Positions 32,521 to 43,218 of a stretch of 64,000 nt of DNA are shown here, in pieces. The notes under the pieces are model-generated. The model made no database searches. It saw only the letters and a program-made list of their open reading frames with translations, and was not told the origin of the DNA. This DNA comes from Turnera subulata (taxonomy: Eukaryota > Streptophyta > Magnoliopsida > Malpighiales > Passifloraceae). The stretch's first letter is position 1, and every line of letters starts with the position of its first letter. The stretch lies in contig JAKUCV010003551.1 in the NCBI GenBank assembly GCA_028386065.3, positions 28,567-92,566 of the forward strand, given 5' to 3'. Made by a program: the position numbers and the translations under genes.

Positions 32521-32660
32521 AGTACGAAGCAACGCAAGGAAGGAACAACCATATTTGGATAATGAGTGTGAGTGTTGTGGACCAAAGGTTGGAGCATCAC
32601 ATGCTCTACCTTGAGAATCATCTCATCCTGAGGTTTCTTTTGGGAATTTCCAATAATCAT

Positions 32661-33125
32661 TAATAAAGGATCTTCTCACCTATTTTAACTAGGGATATTG
32701 TCTACCTCCCGTAGGGAATTCATCTTGAGGGGTTTCTTTCGGGATTTTCCTAGTCCCAAAAGTCATTAACAAAGGATCATGTCACCTATGTTAACAAGTG
32801 ATATTGTCTACCCCCCGTGGGGAATTCATCTACTGAGGGGTTTCTTTCGAGATTTTCCTGGTCCCAAAAGTCATTAACAAAGGATCTTCTCACCTATGTT
32901 AGCTAGGGATATTGTCTACCTCCCGTGGGGATTTCATCTACAAGTCGCTAACAAGGATCATCTCACCTGTGTCAGCTAGGGATATTGTCTACCTCCCGTG
33001 GGAATTTCATCTACAAGTCTCTAACAAGGATCATCTCACCTATGTTAGCTAGGGATATTGTCTACCTCCCGTAGGGATTTCATCTCATCTTGAGGGTCTT
33101 GGGATTTTCCTGGTTCCAAGAGCTA
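32661..33125. repeat. Five tandem repeats in element B 3' UTR
   Basis: Five copies share ggatattgtctacc plus ccgtgggg-attcatct. Copies 1, 2 and 5 are about 105 bp and include a tgaggg…gggattttcctgg extension. Copies 3 and 4 are about 74 bp and lack it. Tat-lineage elements are known to carry variable tandem repeats in this region that can seed satellites. Confidence 0.85.
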
Positions 33126-33224
33126 ACGGGAATCATCCCGTGGCTCGTCAACATCTTCTCGATGCTCCTCTACGTCGGGACATCGTCCTTGGGATATCAA
33201 TCCCTCAACTTCTTCCTCAATTCT

Positions 33225-33345
33225 ATCTTAGGGGCACCTGTCCCTAGCAACTCTTATCGACTCTACTTCTACCATGGGGGCATCTGCCCCTGGAAACTCT
33301 CAATGGTTCTACTTCTATCTCAGGAGCATCTGCCCCTGGTCTCGG
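33225..33345. repeat. Three GGGGCA/TGCCCC inverted-repeat motifs
   Basis: Three related motifs (gggcacctgtccct, ggggcatctgcccctgg, ggagcatctgcccctgg) spaced about 50 bp apart, each embedded in tctacttctat-c context. The same gatgcccct word adjoins the 3' LTR at 32488. Confidence 0.5.
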
Positions 33346-33683
33346 CTAGTCTAGAGCAAACATATTCATGGACCCTTCGGGTCCTCCCTCATTCAGAGCA
33401 TCACAACTCGAGGCAATTATCCAAAGCATAGGCTCATCACGTTTTCAAGAGACTCATCATTCTAAAGCAAAGTACACTTCTAGCTCATCATAACACACAT
33501 CATTGTAAATTCAAGTAAAAGAACATAAAATGCCCCTTAAGTGATAGATACACATATTTTCCACGCCTCTCTTTCATATTCCCTCTTTCCCCCTTTTTTT
33601 TTTCTTCCTCTCTCAATTTTCTGGAGTTTTTTAAAAAAACATTTTTGGGTGAATAGTGCCGGTCGGGTGGTCGTGAGGAGAGA

Positions 33684-33767
33684 AGACCGCCACTTCCTGA
33701 CAGTCTTATATGGATGACCGCCAGGTGTGGCGGTCTTCTCGTCATGGCTGCCCGTGTCGGCAGTCAT
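33684..33767 (+). promoter_or_regulatory. GACCGCC/GGCGGTC cluster upstream of the antisense ORF
   Basis: Contains a perfect inverted pair gaccgccaggtgtggcggtc (33716-33735) flanked by gaccgcc…gacagtc and ctgcccg…cggcagtc variants. It lies about 90 bp upstream of a TATA box (33856-33863) and 160 bp upstream of the ATG at 33930. The same cluster sits upstream of the LTR TATA boxes. Confidence 0.55.
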
Positions 33768-33855
33768 GGCTCACTGGTCTTCATCTTTTTTTCCTTTTTG
33801 GCTTGTGGGTTCGGGCTTTAGGGTTTTGGTGCGAATTCTACCGACCCCAAATCGT

Positions 33856-33863
33856 TATAAATA
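33856..33863 (+). promoter_or_regulatory. TATA box of the antisense ORF (copy B)
   Basis: TATAAATA 67 bp upstream of the ATG at 33930 on the strand opposite gag-pol, placing an independent promoter inside the element. Confidence 0.55.
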
Positions 33864-33929
33864 AAACTTTAGGTACCCAGAACTCTTCACAACTTGTCAA
33901 AATATATTTCATATGCATCTAAGGCAAGC

Positions 33930-35041
33930 ATGAGTTTAGATTTCGGTGCCAAGGTGTTCCAATGGATGGAGAGCATCCCCTAGACGCATCGCTTCGACCT
34001 CAAGCTAACTGGACTTTGTGCCTTGTTCGACCTGGCATATGTGAAGATTGATGACGGCCTGATTCGTGTTGCTACTATGTTCTGGGATCGTGACCATCAC
34101 GTGTTCCGCTTCGGCCCTTCCATGGCAGAACTTTGTCCTACGGTAGATGAGTTCGGCGCGCTTTTGGAGGTTCAAATAGGGGAGGATATTGCCATGATCT
34201 CCCCCACTACAGCAGCTGAGCTGGAGGTTAGTTCTTTATTGTCAACCGTTCTGGTGCGTGCCCCCTCGGTGTTGGCGCTTTGGTGGCTAAGCTCTTTAAC
34301 GACTGTAACGTGGTGCCTTCTGTTTTGGGCGAGACTCTTATTTGCTTGGATACTCTAGCATCTTATCCTGGCAAACCCACGACTGGTTTTCCCCTCCTTC
34401 TCCAGGTACCATCCTCGATTTATCTGACTTCTGAAATCGCGGCTACACTCCCTTGCTTCTGTAAAAAACTCATGAACTCGTTTCTTTTTTCAGATGTGGT
34501 TATACGACCATCTCCAGTTGATCGTCCCTCCAAAATCTGGCTGGTATACCCCTATGGACTATTATGAGCGAAACCTCGTCGTAGTTGTTTCTTCTACCAA
34601 AGATTGGGTCCTTTTTATGAAGGATATGGCTGACAGCCGAATCATGTGGTGTTTCCCTTGGTTTCACATGCGAGAAGTCGTCTCCCACTTGCCAGGCAGA
34701 AGGTGGTGGTCCTAGGGGTTTGTCATTCTACCCAATGTTATCCGGCTAGGATTGCTAGACAGTTTGGCCATGCTCAATCCACTCCTCTGCCTCCATGCTC
34801 GCCCCTCGACATGTTATTGAACAACCATTCCATAATGCTCATGCACGGATATTGGAGTCAGCCCATACGAATTAAAGTTCTCAATCCGAAGGCCCCCTAT
34901 TCTTCAGAGGGATATCGACAATGGTTGAAGAAATACATGGGTTATTCTGAATGGATCCACTTAGGTTACAGGAACCGATTTTTTGGTTCAAATGTTCTCT
35001 TAGAACCCAAATCCCCTAGCGACAATGAAGAGGAAGCTTAA
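33930..35041 (+). pseudogene. Antisense extra ORF of element B (PMD/DUF7745-like)
   Basis: Begins MSLDFGAKVFQWMESIP; a TAG follows, then FDLAYVKIDDGLIRVATMFW, FRFGPSMAELCPTVDEF and IGEDIAM. A deletion relative to copy A removes the GYSPSWKSGHDHALAL segment near 34240. After an intron (34406-34493) the second exon reads MWLYDHLQLIVPPKSGWY, KVVVLGVCHST, ARQFGHAQ, LMHGYWSQPIRIKVLN and an acidic SPSDNEEEA end. It lies opposite pol, between integrase and the 3' LTR. Extra antisense ORFs in this position are known from some Tat elements. Its function is unknown; regulation of the element or host interaction is speculation. Confidence 0.75.
34406..34493 (+). other. Putative intron of the antisense ORF (copy B)
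   Basis: CTCCAG|GTACCA donor, 88 bp, pyrimidine-rich CGTTTCTTTTTTCAG acceptor, then ATGTGG. Copy A has an interruption at the same codon, so the exon-intron structure predates the two copies. Confidence 0.65.
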
Positions 35042-35330
35042 GCATACTGGATGTTTTGCTAGGATAAACTTTATGACATGTGTAATGCATGCAAGATAAA
35101 TGAGTGAATGAACTCCCTTTTTCTTTCTTGTCAACCTTTAAACTCTTATTAATAAAAATGGGCTGGACCCTGAATTTTATCACATTCTTCCCTTTTCGAG
35201 CATGCAGAACTGGATCTACATTATACATAATATTTCTTCAACTGGTCCAAGTTGACTGGCTCTCGAAACTCAATCCCGTCCAAGTCTCTAAGCTTTGCAG
35301 CACCTCTTGAAATGAATTCTTTGATAATGT
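35042..35330. other. Spacer between convergent antisense ORF and integrase
   Basis: About 290 bp shared with copy A (4325-4680) and AT-rich; no motif. Confidence 0.4.
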
Positions 35331-36000
35331 AGGGCCTGATTCAATTAGCCTTGAATTTGCCCCTAGGGTCATGCACGGGTTGTCTTATTTCTTTCAACAC
35401 CATGTCCAATTTCTTCAATCCTCTTTCTTGAACTTGCTTGATGAAGGCTCGAGCTATTCTCCTTTAGTACCCTTGCACATGGTATAAGGTTCATAATCGT
35501 TTTTCATCAAGCAATGCTAACTGGTCAAGTCTTTCCTGTACCCATTCCGTCTCAGGAAGCTCACTCTCCCGAGCCACCCTCAAGGAATGCACTTGAAGTT
35601 CTATTGGTAACACAGCTTCCATGCCATATACTAGAGAATATTGGGTTGCACCCGTCGAAGATCTGATGGAAGTTCGGTAACCCTAGATTGCCAGTGGCAA
35701 TTTTTCTGACCATTCCTTGTGTGTGGATATCATCTTTCCCAGGATGACCTTTACATTCTTGTTGGCTGCTTCTACTGCACCGTTAGCCTGGGGTCGATAA
35801 GGTGATGACCTGTGATGCTTGATACCGGCAGATGATGTTATTTAGGATGAATTTGGCCACCTTTTTAGATGTCAACTTAGCATAAGACTCTGCCTCCACC
35901 CACTTGGTAAAATAATTAATGGCAACTAATATGTACTCGTGTCCATTCGTCGCTTTTGGGGTTATCTTCCCATTGACATCAATGCCCCATGCGGAGAACA
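35331..36000 (-). pseudogene. Element B integrase core and C-terminus, internally deleted
   Basis: Minus-strand reading gives WGIDVNGKI (first Asp) near 35980, GHEYILVAI, YFTKWVEAESYA, then NNIICRY joined near 35825 directly to KHHRSSPYRPQANGAVEAAN. Copy A has SELISDNAPHFKADVERLCQ between these, so the second catalytic Asp is deleted here, whereas the Glu (AVEAANK) is retained. The C-terminal region (EWSEKLPLAI-like) follows with stops. Confidence 0.8.
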
Positions 36001-36001
36001 G

Positions 36002-37000
36002 CTACGGTGATGACATTGGTGTCAAAGGTGATGGTGGTTTAGAATATAGCCTCCAATGGATCTGGCATGAATGACAACATTTCACAAATTTGGCATAATC
36101 GGCTTCCGTGGTCGACCAAAAGTATCCCAATCGCAATATCTTTCGAGCTAACATGTCTCCTCCCATATGAGGACCCTCAGCTTCCCCATGAACTTTTCTC
36201 ATAATTTTCTCGGCTTCTCCCGCACCCACACACAATAGATGGACCCCCGTTGCATGCCGCTTATAAAGGCTCCCTGCGCACACAACATAACCTCTAGCCA
36301 GTCTTCTTAGAGTCTTCTTCTCAATTTCTATAGTGCCCTCAGGGAACGTCCCATCCCTGAGGTATCCCAGGATGTCTTTATACCAATGATCCATATCATC
36401 ATCATTCATAATTCGGTTGTGTGATGGTTGATCAAGCTCTACAGCGGTGATAGCTATGACGGGAGCCTTGTCGAAAGGTATATCTTTCAAATAATTCTGG
36501 AACCAAGGTTCACCCACCCCCTTTTCCTGGTTAAAGGAAGGCCGATTCCTTTTCTGGACCACCAACGGTAAGATGATAGTGTTGTTCGGCATTTCCATCA
36601 TCGAGGAAAGTGTGGCCAAGGCATTAGCAAACTGATTCTCCCTCCTAGCCACATACTGAAAGTCAATTTTTTTGAATCGGGAAGCTAACAGCTTTAAATG
36701 CTCGTGATAAGGTATTAGTCCTTCCTCTTTGATCATCCATTCTCCCTTGACTTGAAATACCACCAGAGCCGAATCCCCGAGTACCTTAATCCATTTCATC
36801 CCCATGTTCAAAGCTAAACCCAGACCAATAGCACATGCTTCATATTCAGCCACATTGTTAGTAGCTTTAAATTCCAATTTGCAGGAGATTGGATATGTTA
36901 CTTCGTCAGGAGATATGAGAATTACACCAGTCCCAAAACCTCGAGTGTTAGCTGCTCCATCAAAATGCATCTCCCATATTGGTGCCTCTAAGTTCATCAC
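36002..37000 (-). pseudogene. Element B second RNase H and integrase zinc region
   Basis: A 332-codon open stretch: MHFDGAANTRGFGTGVIL, NNVAEYEACAIGLGLALNMG, VLGDSALVVFQVKGEW, FQYVARRENQFANALATLSS (complete archaeal-type RNase H). A spacer and the integrase HHCC region (KRHATGVHLLCV, VHGEAEGPHMGGDMLARKIL, KCCHSCQ) follow. It is the longest open frame in either copy. The next domain is deleted, so it cannot yield active integrase. Confidence 0.87.
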
Positions 37001-37801
37001 CTTCTCATCAGGGAATTGTGGCTCAAATCTCTCATCTCAATCCACCGGTTGTGAAGCTAGAAAGTCTGCTATGGCTCCTTCTATTGCTTTTTGAGACACA
37101 AACCGGACATCAAATTGAGATAGGATTGCCACCCATCTGCTTGTACGACTGCTCGACACCAGCCTCTCCATTAAATACTTAATGGGATCCATTCTGGAAA
37201 TGAGCAAGACTTCAAAAGAGATAAAATAATGTTGGAGCTTCTGGCAAGCCTAGGTCAAGGCCACACAAGTGTTTTCTACCAAGTTATAATTCAACTCATA
37301 CCCATTGAACTTCTTACTCAAGTAATATATGGCACTCTCAATGCGAGAGTCTGGCAGGTATTGAGCTAACATGGCACCTATGGCTTCTTCTGTGATGGTC
37401 AAATATAATAGCAGCGGCTTCCCTTGCCTGGGAGGCTGGAGTACCGGAGGATTGGACAAAAATCACTTAATTTGTTCGAAGACATCCTGGCATTTGTCAT
37501 CCGATCTTACAGGAACTCCTTTCTTGTGCAACTGATGAATGGGTGCACAAATGCTAGAAAGTTGAGCAATGAAACGATTGACATACTGAATTCTTCCCAT
37601 GAAACTTCGAACCTCCTTCTCATTCCTTGGAGCCGGCATTTCTTGAATAGCCTTGAACTTGGTGGGGTCCACTTCAATTCCTCGTTCACTCACCATGAAA
37701 CCTAGTAACCTTCCTGCCTGGACGTCGAAGACACATTTCTGAGGATTAATTCTCATTCCAAACTCCAGACATCTCTCGAAGAATTTTTTCAAATTAACCA
37801 C
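37001..37801 (-). pseudogene. Element B RNase H and RT connection
   Basis: Minus-strand motifs: MVNLKKFFERCLEFGMRINP, LLGFMVSERGIEVDPTKFKA, RSFMGRIQYVNRFIAQL, SDDKCQDVFEQIK, PPRQGKPLLLYLTITEEAIG and AIYYLSKKFNGYELNYNLVE. Frame breaks lie near 37461 and 37255. The domain would remove the RNA strand during replication. Confidence 0.85.
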
Positions 37802-37816
37802 ATGGGATTCTCACGT

Positions 37817-38365
37817 TTACGATTTCACGATCATATCATCGACATAAACCTCTACTTCCTTATGCATCATGTCGTGCAAGAGAGTAGTAGCCATCATTTG
37901 ATATGTGGCTCCGACATTGATTAGACCAAAGGGCATAACCTTGTAGCAGAATGTCCCCCATTCAGTTCGGAATGATGTCTTGTGTTTGTCTTCCGGCGCC
38001 ATCTTCACCTGATTATACCCTGAAAATCCATCCATGAAGGATAACAATGCATGTCCTGCCGTGGCATCCACCAAAAGATCGATATGGGGCAGGGGGAATT
38101 CATCTTTTGGATAGGCCTTGTTTAAATCTCAGTAGTCCACACACATTCGTACCTTCCCATCCTTCTTCGGAACTGGGACGATGTTAGCTAACCATTCCGG
38201 GTATTCAATCACTTCCAAGAATCCGACTTTAATCTGTTTTTCTACTTCTTCTTTCACCTTCAAGGCCCATTGAGGCTGAAGACGGCGGGCTTTCTGCTTT
38301 AGGGGTCGAGCATTGGGAAAGAGAGGGATCCGATGCTGAGCAATGGTCGGGTCGATTCCCAACAT
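37817..38365 (-). pseudogene. Element B reverse transcriptase
   Basis: From the minus strand: MLGIDPTIAQHRIPL, WALKVKEEVEKQIKVGFLEV, EYPEWLANIVPVPKKDGKVR, MCVDY, then after a break VDATAGHALLSFMDGFSGYN, FRTEWGTFCYKVMPFGLINV and the catalytic YVDD (37835-37846). All RT fingers and palm blocks are present, unlike copy A. Stops occur near 38128 and 38078. Confidence 0.9.
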
Positions 38366-38370
38366 GTCTT

Positions 38371-38745
38371 CTAAGACCAGGTAAACACATCCACATACTC
38401 ACTGATTAGAACTGCCAAGTCTTCTTGGATGGAATTTTTATGAGCCGCACCAATCCTTGTGATCTTAGGATTATCTTCAGTTCCCAAGTTGAATTCGATT
38501 AAATCCGGGAGTTCATTCATCTCATTACATTCACATACAATATTCATGCAATAAATGTTATCACAGAAAGCATCCAAGTAAGCAAAAGAGTGCCTCATTT
38601 CATTGCCACGGGATATGAATACATCATCATTTTCTATGGTTTTGGAGCAAGAAAGGCTAAATTTAATGGAGCTTTTGTCTAGTCCGTTGGCTACATCTTC
38701 GGGTTCATTGTCTAATTCAGATTCACTCTCAAAGCAAGTTGTCAC
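38371..38745 (-). pseudogene. Element B gag-pol spacer
   Basis: A 124-codon acidic stretch (SSIKFSLSCSKTIENDDVF, MRHSFAYLDAFCDN, ADLIEFNLG, AVLISEYVDVFTWS). It corresponds to 8760-9180 of copy A and leads into the RT N-terminus. No protease active site recognised. Confidence 0.6.
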
Positions 38746-38823
38746 GGGAGAACTCTAATCAATTGCTTCCTTGCTGGTCCTGAAAACAGTACACAGTTTC
38801 TGCCATTCCCAATTCCTACCCAC

Positions 38824-39213
38824 TTACTTGGTATCATGAATGACTCCTTGTACAAAATCTCTTCCTCCAGTTCTCGGATCAATATCAATTATGAGGCAAT
38901 CTTCACTTTCAACCCAGCTCGTGGAACTGATCTTCCCATTTTGGTCTTGATGGAGTAAAGTGATTTCTTCCCGATCCACCAAACATTGCATCTGGAAACA
39001 TTCGTTGATGGCATGTCCAATCACGTAACAAAATTCACAACACTTATTAAGTTTTGGCATCGGAGGCTGCAGCAGGTCACCCTTTACGCATTTCTTTTGC
39101 GGTTTTTCCGAAAATATCGGTAGGGGGACAAATTCTTCATTGGATTTCTCCAGGTTCGACATCTTGAATTTCTTTGGTAACCGGGCTTCAGGGGACAAGG
39201 AGAGGCGGTCCAA
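38824..39213 (-). pseudogene. Element B gag remnant with zinc knuckle
   Basis: Encodes LSPEARLPKKFKMSNLEKSN, matching the pre-capsid region of copy A, but then jumps to a region with CEFCYVIGHAINEC, a perfect C-x2-C-x4-H-x4-C zinc knuckle. It continues DREEITLLHQDQNGKISSTS. The capsid core seen at 9363-9990 of copy A is deleted. The knuckle would bind RNA. Confidence 0.75.
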
Positions 39214-39948
39214 ATTCCAATCGCCTCCTCACCTTTTTGTGGTCCTCGACAACCTTTGAGGCTCCTCTTCCACTCCCTTAGATCCTTTTATCTTCACGCC
39301 AGCATTCAGAACCTTTCTGCTGCTTCTCAGGATGTCACGCCTTGAATCTTGTCCCCCTATACTCCCGGTGGACCTGGTCCTTCCTCACTTGGGTGCTGAC
39401 AATGTTTTATTCACTACCGGCAGGGGTCCCACAGCCCGTGGTCATCTTGAGGGAATCTTATTTACCCATGTTGTTCTAGATTGAAGGGGTAGCAAAGTAT
39501 AAAGGTTCCGGGTACCCAAAGGGGGGTCGAAGGTTTCTTTTTAGGGTGTGTGGAGATGAAAGGGGCACTCAATTCACATTTACTTGAATAACAATCACCC
39601 AAAATGCACATAACATTTATTGGTTCATTATGCATGAGAAGCTCAAGGTATGCAGCTGGTTGGGGGCTAAAAAGACTGCCACTAAGGAATAGTTTGGCCT
39701 ACTCACATGTGATAAAAGAAATCGCGCGAGGTCCAAGGCCCATTAATTCCTATCATTGCATGAGCAACGAGAAACCGGTTCACACAAGCCACTATCGCTT
39801 AAAGAAAGCATTGTAGCGTACTTGGATCCCCTGGCCCTCTTACGGTAGAGGCTTCACAACATTTACCATGAATGCAAGGCACTTATGAGGACACATAAAA
39901 AGGCATACAGAATTCAATAGTTGCACAAAGTTTCTTGAACCCTCAAAG

Positions 39949-39966
39949 TCCCCAGTGGAGTCGTCA
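39949..39966 (-). other. Primer-binding site, tRNA-Arg type (element B)
   Basis: Minus strand TGACGACTCCACTGGGGA, two bases (GC) after the LTR end, one change from the copy A site. Confidence 0.7.
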
Positions 39967-39968
39967 GC

Positions 39969-41535
39969 TGTGAATACCCGACCCAAAATTACTTGGGCCT
40001 ATTCACCTTTCCTTTACACCTTCTTCATAACCGTCACCCAACATCTTTGGAGTCGCCACCCAAATTTTATTAAGGGACAAAAACTTGGGAAAACCCCTTC
40101 ATGTGACTCCATTTAGGCAACTGATTAGCGAACCAAAGATGCTGGACCCGGGGATTCGTCATGGATGGGAAGGTGTTAGGCACCCATCGATGTTGGGGCG
40201 CAACTTTGTGCAATTAGAGGACTTTGTATGCCTTGTGCAAGTGTGCAAGTGTGAGCACCAAGACACATAATAACTGAATATTAAAAAGAAAAGGGAGAAG
40301 AAAAAGATTGGGCTTGAGTTTCCACCACTAGAAACCAACTACGTACCCCGGCGATCGGGTTCAAAGCCCACATAGTTCTTGACATGGCATCACAACAATC
40401 ACATCATCATCAACATCAACATCTCAACAATAATTGGTCAGACAAAAAGGGATTAGGATTACCTCTTGTAGCCCGCCTCTAGCTCCTTGGTTTGGGTTGT
40501 GCCTCCTACACAATTTCCTCATCTCGATTTTCTCCTCTTGCTGTCTTCAATGGATGATGCTACCCACGAAATTCTACCAGAGTTTTGCCTATGGAACTAT
40601 TTCTTTAGCTTGGAGAGATAGAGTTTCTCCAAGCTTCAAAGCTTTATGAAGAGTGTTTGTGTAATAGAATGTGTGTCCTCTGAAATGTGAGAGGAGGGTC
40701 CTATTTATAGTGTTCTGGGTGGCCTAGAGGCGTGGACCAACTTAATGTCCAAGGTAATGGCCAAAAATCTAGGCCAAAACCGAGTAGAATCTTATTACGG
40801 GCGAAAATCGGGGAGAAAACGCGTTTTCGGAGGTGCATGACCGCCATGGCCGGCGGTCATCCTATGGATGACAGCCAGGCCAGGCGGTCATGGGTGGAAG
40901 ACCGCCCAGGCGCGGGCGGTCATCTCGGTTCCCTCATTCTTTCCTTTTTCGGTCCCGATTCTCCCCTAGTTCCTCCCTGGTTGATCCTACCGCGTAATTA
41001 ACCCCTAGACTGCTCAGAATCCTCTGTTTTCTTGATTACTACTCCCCTCAGTCATCTCCTAATTGACTAATTACACATTTATTCCTCTTTTTAAACGAAA
41101 ATCATACCAAAAACATTCTTACTATTAAGGAATGATTTAACTCTGATTTTCCAAAAAATCAGTGCTAAATTTATTTACAAGCAAGGTGTTAAATGGGCTG
41201 TGCAACTCTGAAGAAAAGTCCATACCTTATTAAATTAGACCCTTACATTTATCTTCAACCCATAAAATAAATATAATTAGGTTCAATAAATAAACAAGCC
41301 CAAATTTAATGAGATAAAATACATTTTAGCAATTTAGTCCTTAACATATCCTACGATTAAATCGTCTCATTAATCCTAGGCATAAAAAAGTCTTAATTAC
41401 TATAACATATAAATTCTATTAAAATTAAACCCCATCCATGCTTCAACCCAAGACTAACTCATCAATCTTATGATTCAAACATGTCTGGAGTCTAATCTCG
41501 ATAGAATCTTCATGGGTCAAATTTGGGTGTTCACA
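39969..41535 (-). repeat. Element B 5' LTR
   Basis: 1567 bp, same ends as the other LTR. Minus-strand TATA box 40701-40710. Three-unit GACCGCC/GGCGGTC cluster 40839-40921. Primer-like GGAGTCGCCA 40049-40058. Confidence 0.93.
40839..40921. promoter_or_regulatory. Three-unit GACCGCC/GGCGGTC cluster, LTR B
   Basis: gaccgccatggccggcggtc (7-bp perfect arms, 6-bp spacer), gacagccaggccaggcggtc (one mismatch), and gaccgcc-8 bp-ggcggtc. It lies about 130 bp upstream of the LTR TATA box on the minus strand. Confidence 0.6.
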
Positions 41536-41540
41536 CATAT

Positions 41541-41700
41541 ATAATGCTTCTGATTTCACCCTCGAGAAGTATATACATTATAATCCTTCTACTTTTACCC
41601 CCGAAATGTATATACATTATAATGCTTCTAGTTTCACCCCTAAAATGTATATACATTACAATGCTTCTACTTTCACCCCCGAAATATATATACATCTTTA
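41541..41700 (+). repeat. 39-bp minisatellite, about four copies
   Basis: The repeated unit includes ataatgcttctagtttcacc and ccgaaatgtatataca. The same minisatellite with fewer copies is at 49915-49985 and 52214-52290 in units 2 and 3. Confidence 0.8.
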
Positions 41701-42893
41701 GGTTACTAGGTTTTAAGTTCAGCCAGTTCAGAAAAAAGTGGGCAAGTAGTGAACTGCAAAAGTAATTGTTGTTTGGGTGAAATTGGTCTCAAATTTTTTG
41801 TTTATGTTTAAGACAAATTTGCGAAAAAAATCATCCACTCTCCTCCTTTCCCGGTGGAATATTATCTTTGGGTTCTCCCAAGGCCATGGAATAAGATAAT
41901 TGCTATAAACCATCATCCTCTAACATGTCCCATGGATTAAGAATTATGGTGATTCTTAACACAATAAATCCTATCATTTGGGTCAATAGTTAAAAAGTGT
42001 AATTGGTAGAGTTTTTTTCAAACAATTTGTAACGCCTTCGACCTTGAAATTTGCAAATTTAATTCGCGGAGGTCTTTTTTCATCAAATTTCTACAATTAA
42101 AACCCCCACAACAATATCATACATCCAAAAACAATTTGCACGGGCCAATGTTATATTCTATTCTTTTTTAAAACAATTTGTGGAAAAGTCGTGAGCCTTA
42201 CCTCTTAAGGAGGTTTTGTGTTGGTGCTGTTGCATCATAACACTTGTCATTTTACACAAATATGAATTACAATAACTATTAGCACTTCATTCGATATTAG
42301 GGTTCAGTACAGACTCCAAATCAGAAGAGTTAAAATTGAAGACTTCAAACAAACAGAAAGAACCAAACTGACCCACACCATTCAAATTGAAGACTCCATT
42401 CTTAGAACCAAACTAACACAGACCGAATCACTAGAGTGAAAACTCCACCCCAAATTTGACCCAAAGGATACTGCAATTTAAACACAAACACTAAGACTCT
42501 TCAATCTAAATCTAATGGTGACAACAATAGAAGCAACTGAACTGAATGACTCTGAAATTTAAATATGAATGCGACAACAATACTAGCAATTGAACCGAAA
42601 CTCTGAAGCAACAAAACAGCTCAGCCGCTCCTATGACTCGTTTCTTTGTCATCCTCATCATCTTCTTCTACTCTAACACAATTTCTTCATGGCGTTCGCA
42701 GTCCTCTTATGTGGGAAAGTATTCACCATAATTCTTTTTACAGTAAATCCTATCTTCTATAGGCAGCAAGCACGGAGTCTCCTTACTATGATAAAAGTTG
42801 AGAAGTTTCCAAAGGTTTTCTTTATAGTAGAATGAAATTGAACACTTCCTGCAGAAGTTCCAAACATGCTTTTGCTTTCTTTTGTTGTCCTCT

Positions 42894-43218
42894 CTATCCT
42901 TGTATCTTGCATCGCTGCATCCTTTTTATAAAGCTATCAGTGGAAGATGAACCATGTATGAATATAGTAGAGAAGGTAGCATTTGGAGGAGTATAAGGGT
43001 ATGGATAATATTTTGGGGTGCTAAGGGTAATGGTAATGGGAATATGGCCAAGGGGAATTTGGAGTGTAAGGGAGTGGTGAAGCATTCGAAGTAGGATTCG
43101 GTTTTGGTGACAAATGAAGGTCAGATGAGCGGTTAGAGGATGGAGTTTGGGGTGCTGGTGTTCTAGATTCACTCTTCCTTTTTCCAAACTTCAACATCTT
43201 CTTAAAACCCTTCCACAT
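42894..43218 (-). pseudogene. Small gene copy in tandem unit 1 (frameshifted)
   Basis: Minus strand starts MWKGFKKMLKFGKRKSESRT with a P/S-rich region, then YSHYHYP and a stop. A second frame resumes YYPYPYTPPNAT and FIHGSSSTDSFIKR. A TATA box (tatatatac, 43291-43300) lies about 75 bp upstream of the ATG. The intact counterpart is at 50946-51407. The frame is broken after the HY-coding hexamers. I do not recognise the family. It starts with a short basic helix, followed by a P/Y/H-rich linker. Confidence 0.5.

Larger units (their letters stand above)
30906..41535 (-). mobile_element. Ty3/gypsy Tat-lineage LTR retrotransposon, copy B (complete boundaries)
   Basis: LTRs at 30906-32487 and 39969-41535 are flanked by catat (30901-30905 and 41536-41540). 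On the minus strand the order is LTR, primer site, gag remnant, protease region, RT, RNase H, second RNase H, integrase, then the antisense ORF, tandem-repeated 3' UTR and LTR. It is 10.6 kb. Compared with copy A it lost the capsid part of gag and the second catalytic Asp of integrase, but kept the RT N-terminus. It inserted into tandem unit 1. The LTRs are clearly more similar to each other than either is to copy A. Confidence 0.95.

Noticed and set aside
36002..37000. 332-codon ORF as a host RNase H gene
   Set aside because: It is the second RNase H plus integrase zinc region of element B, in frame order with pol and matching copy A.
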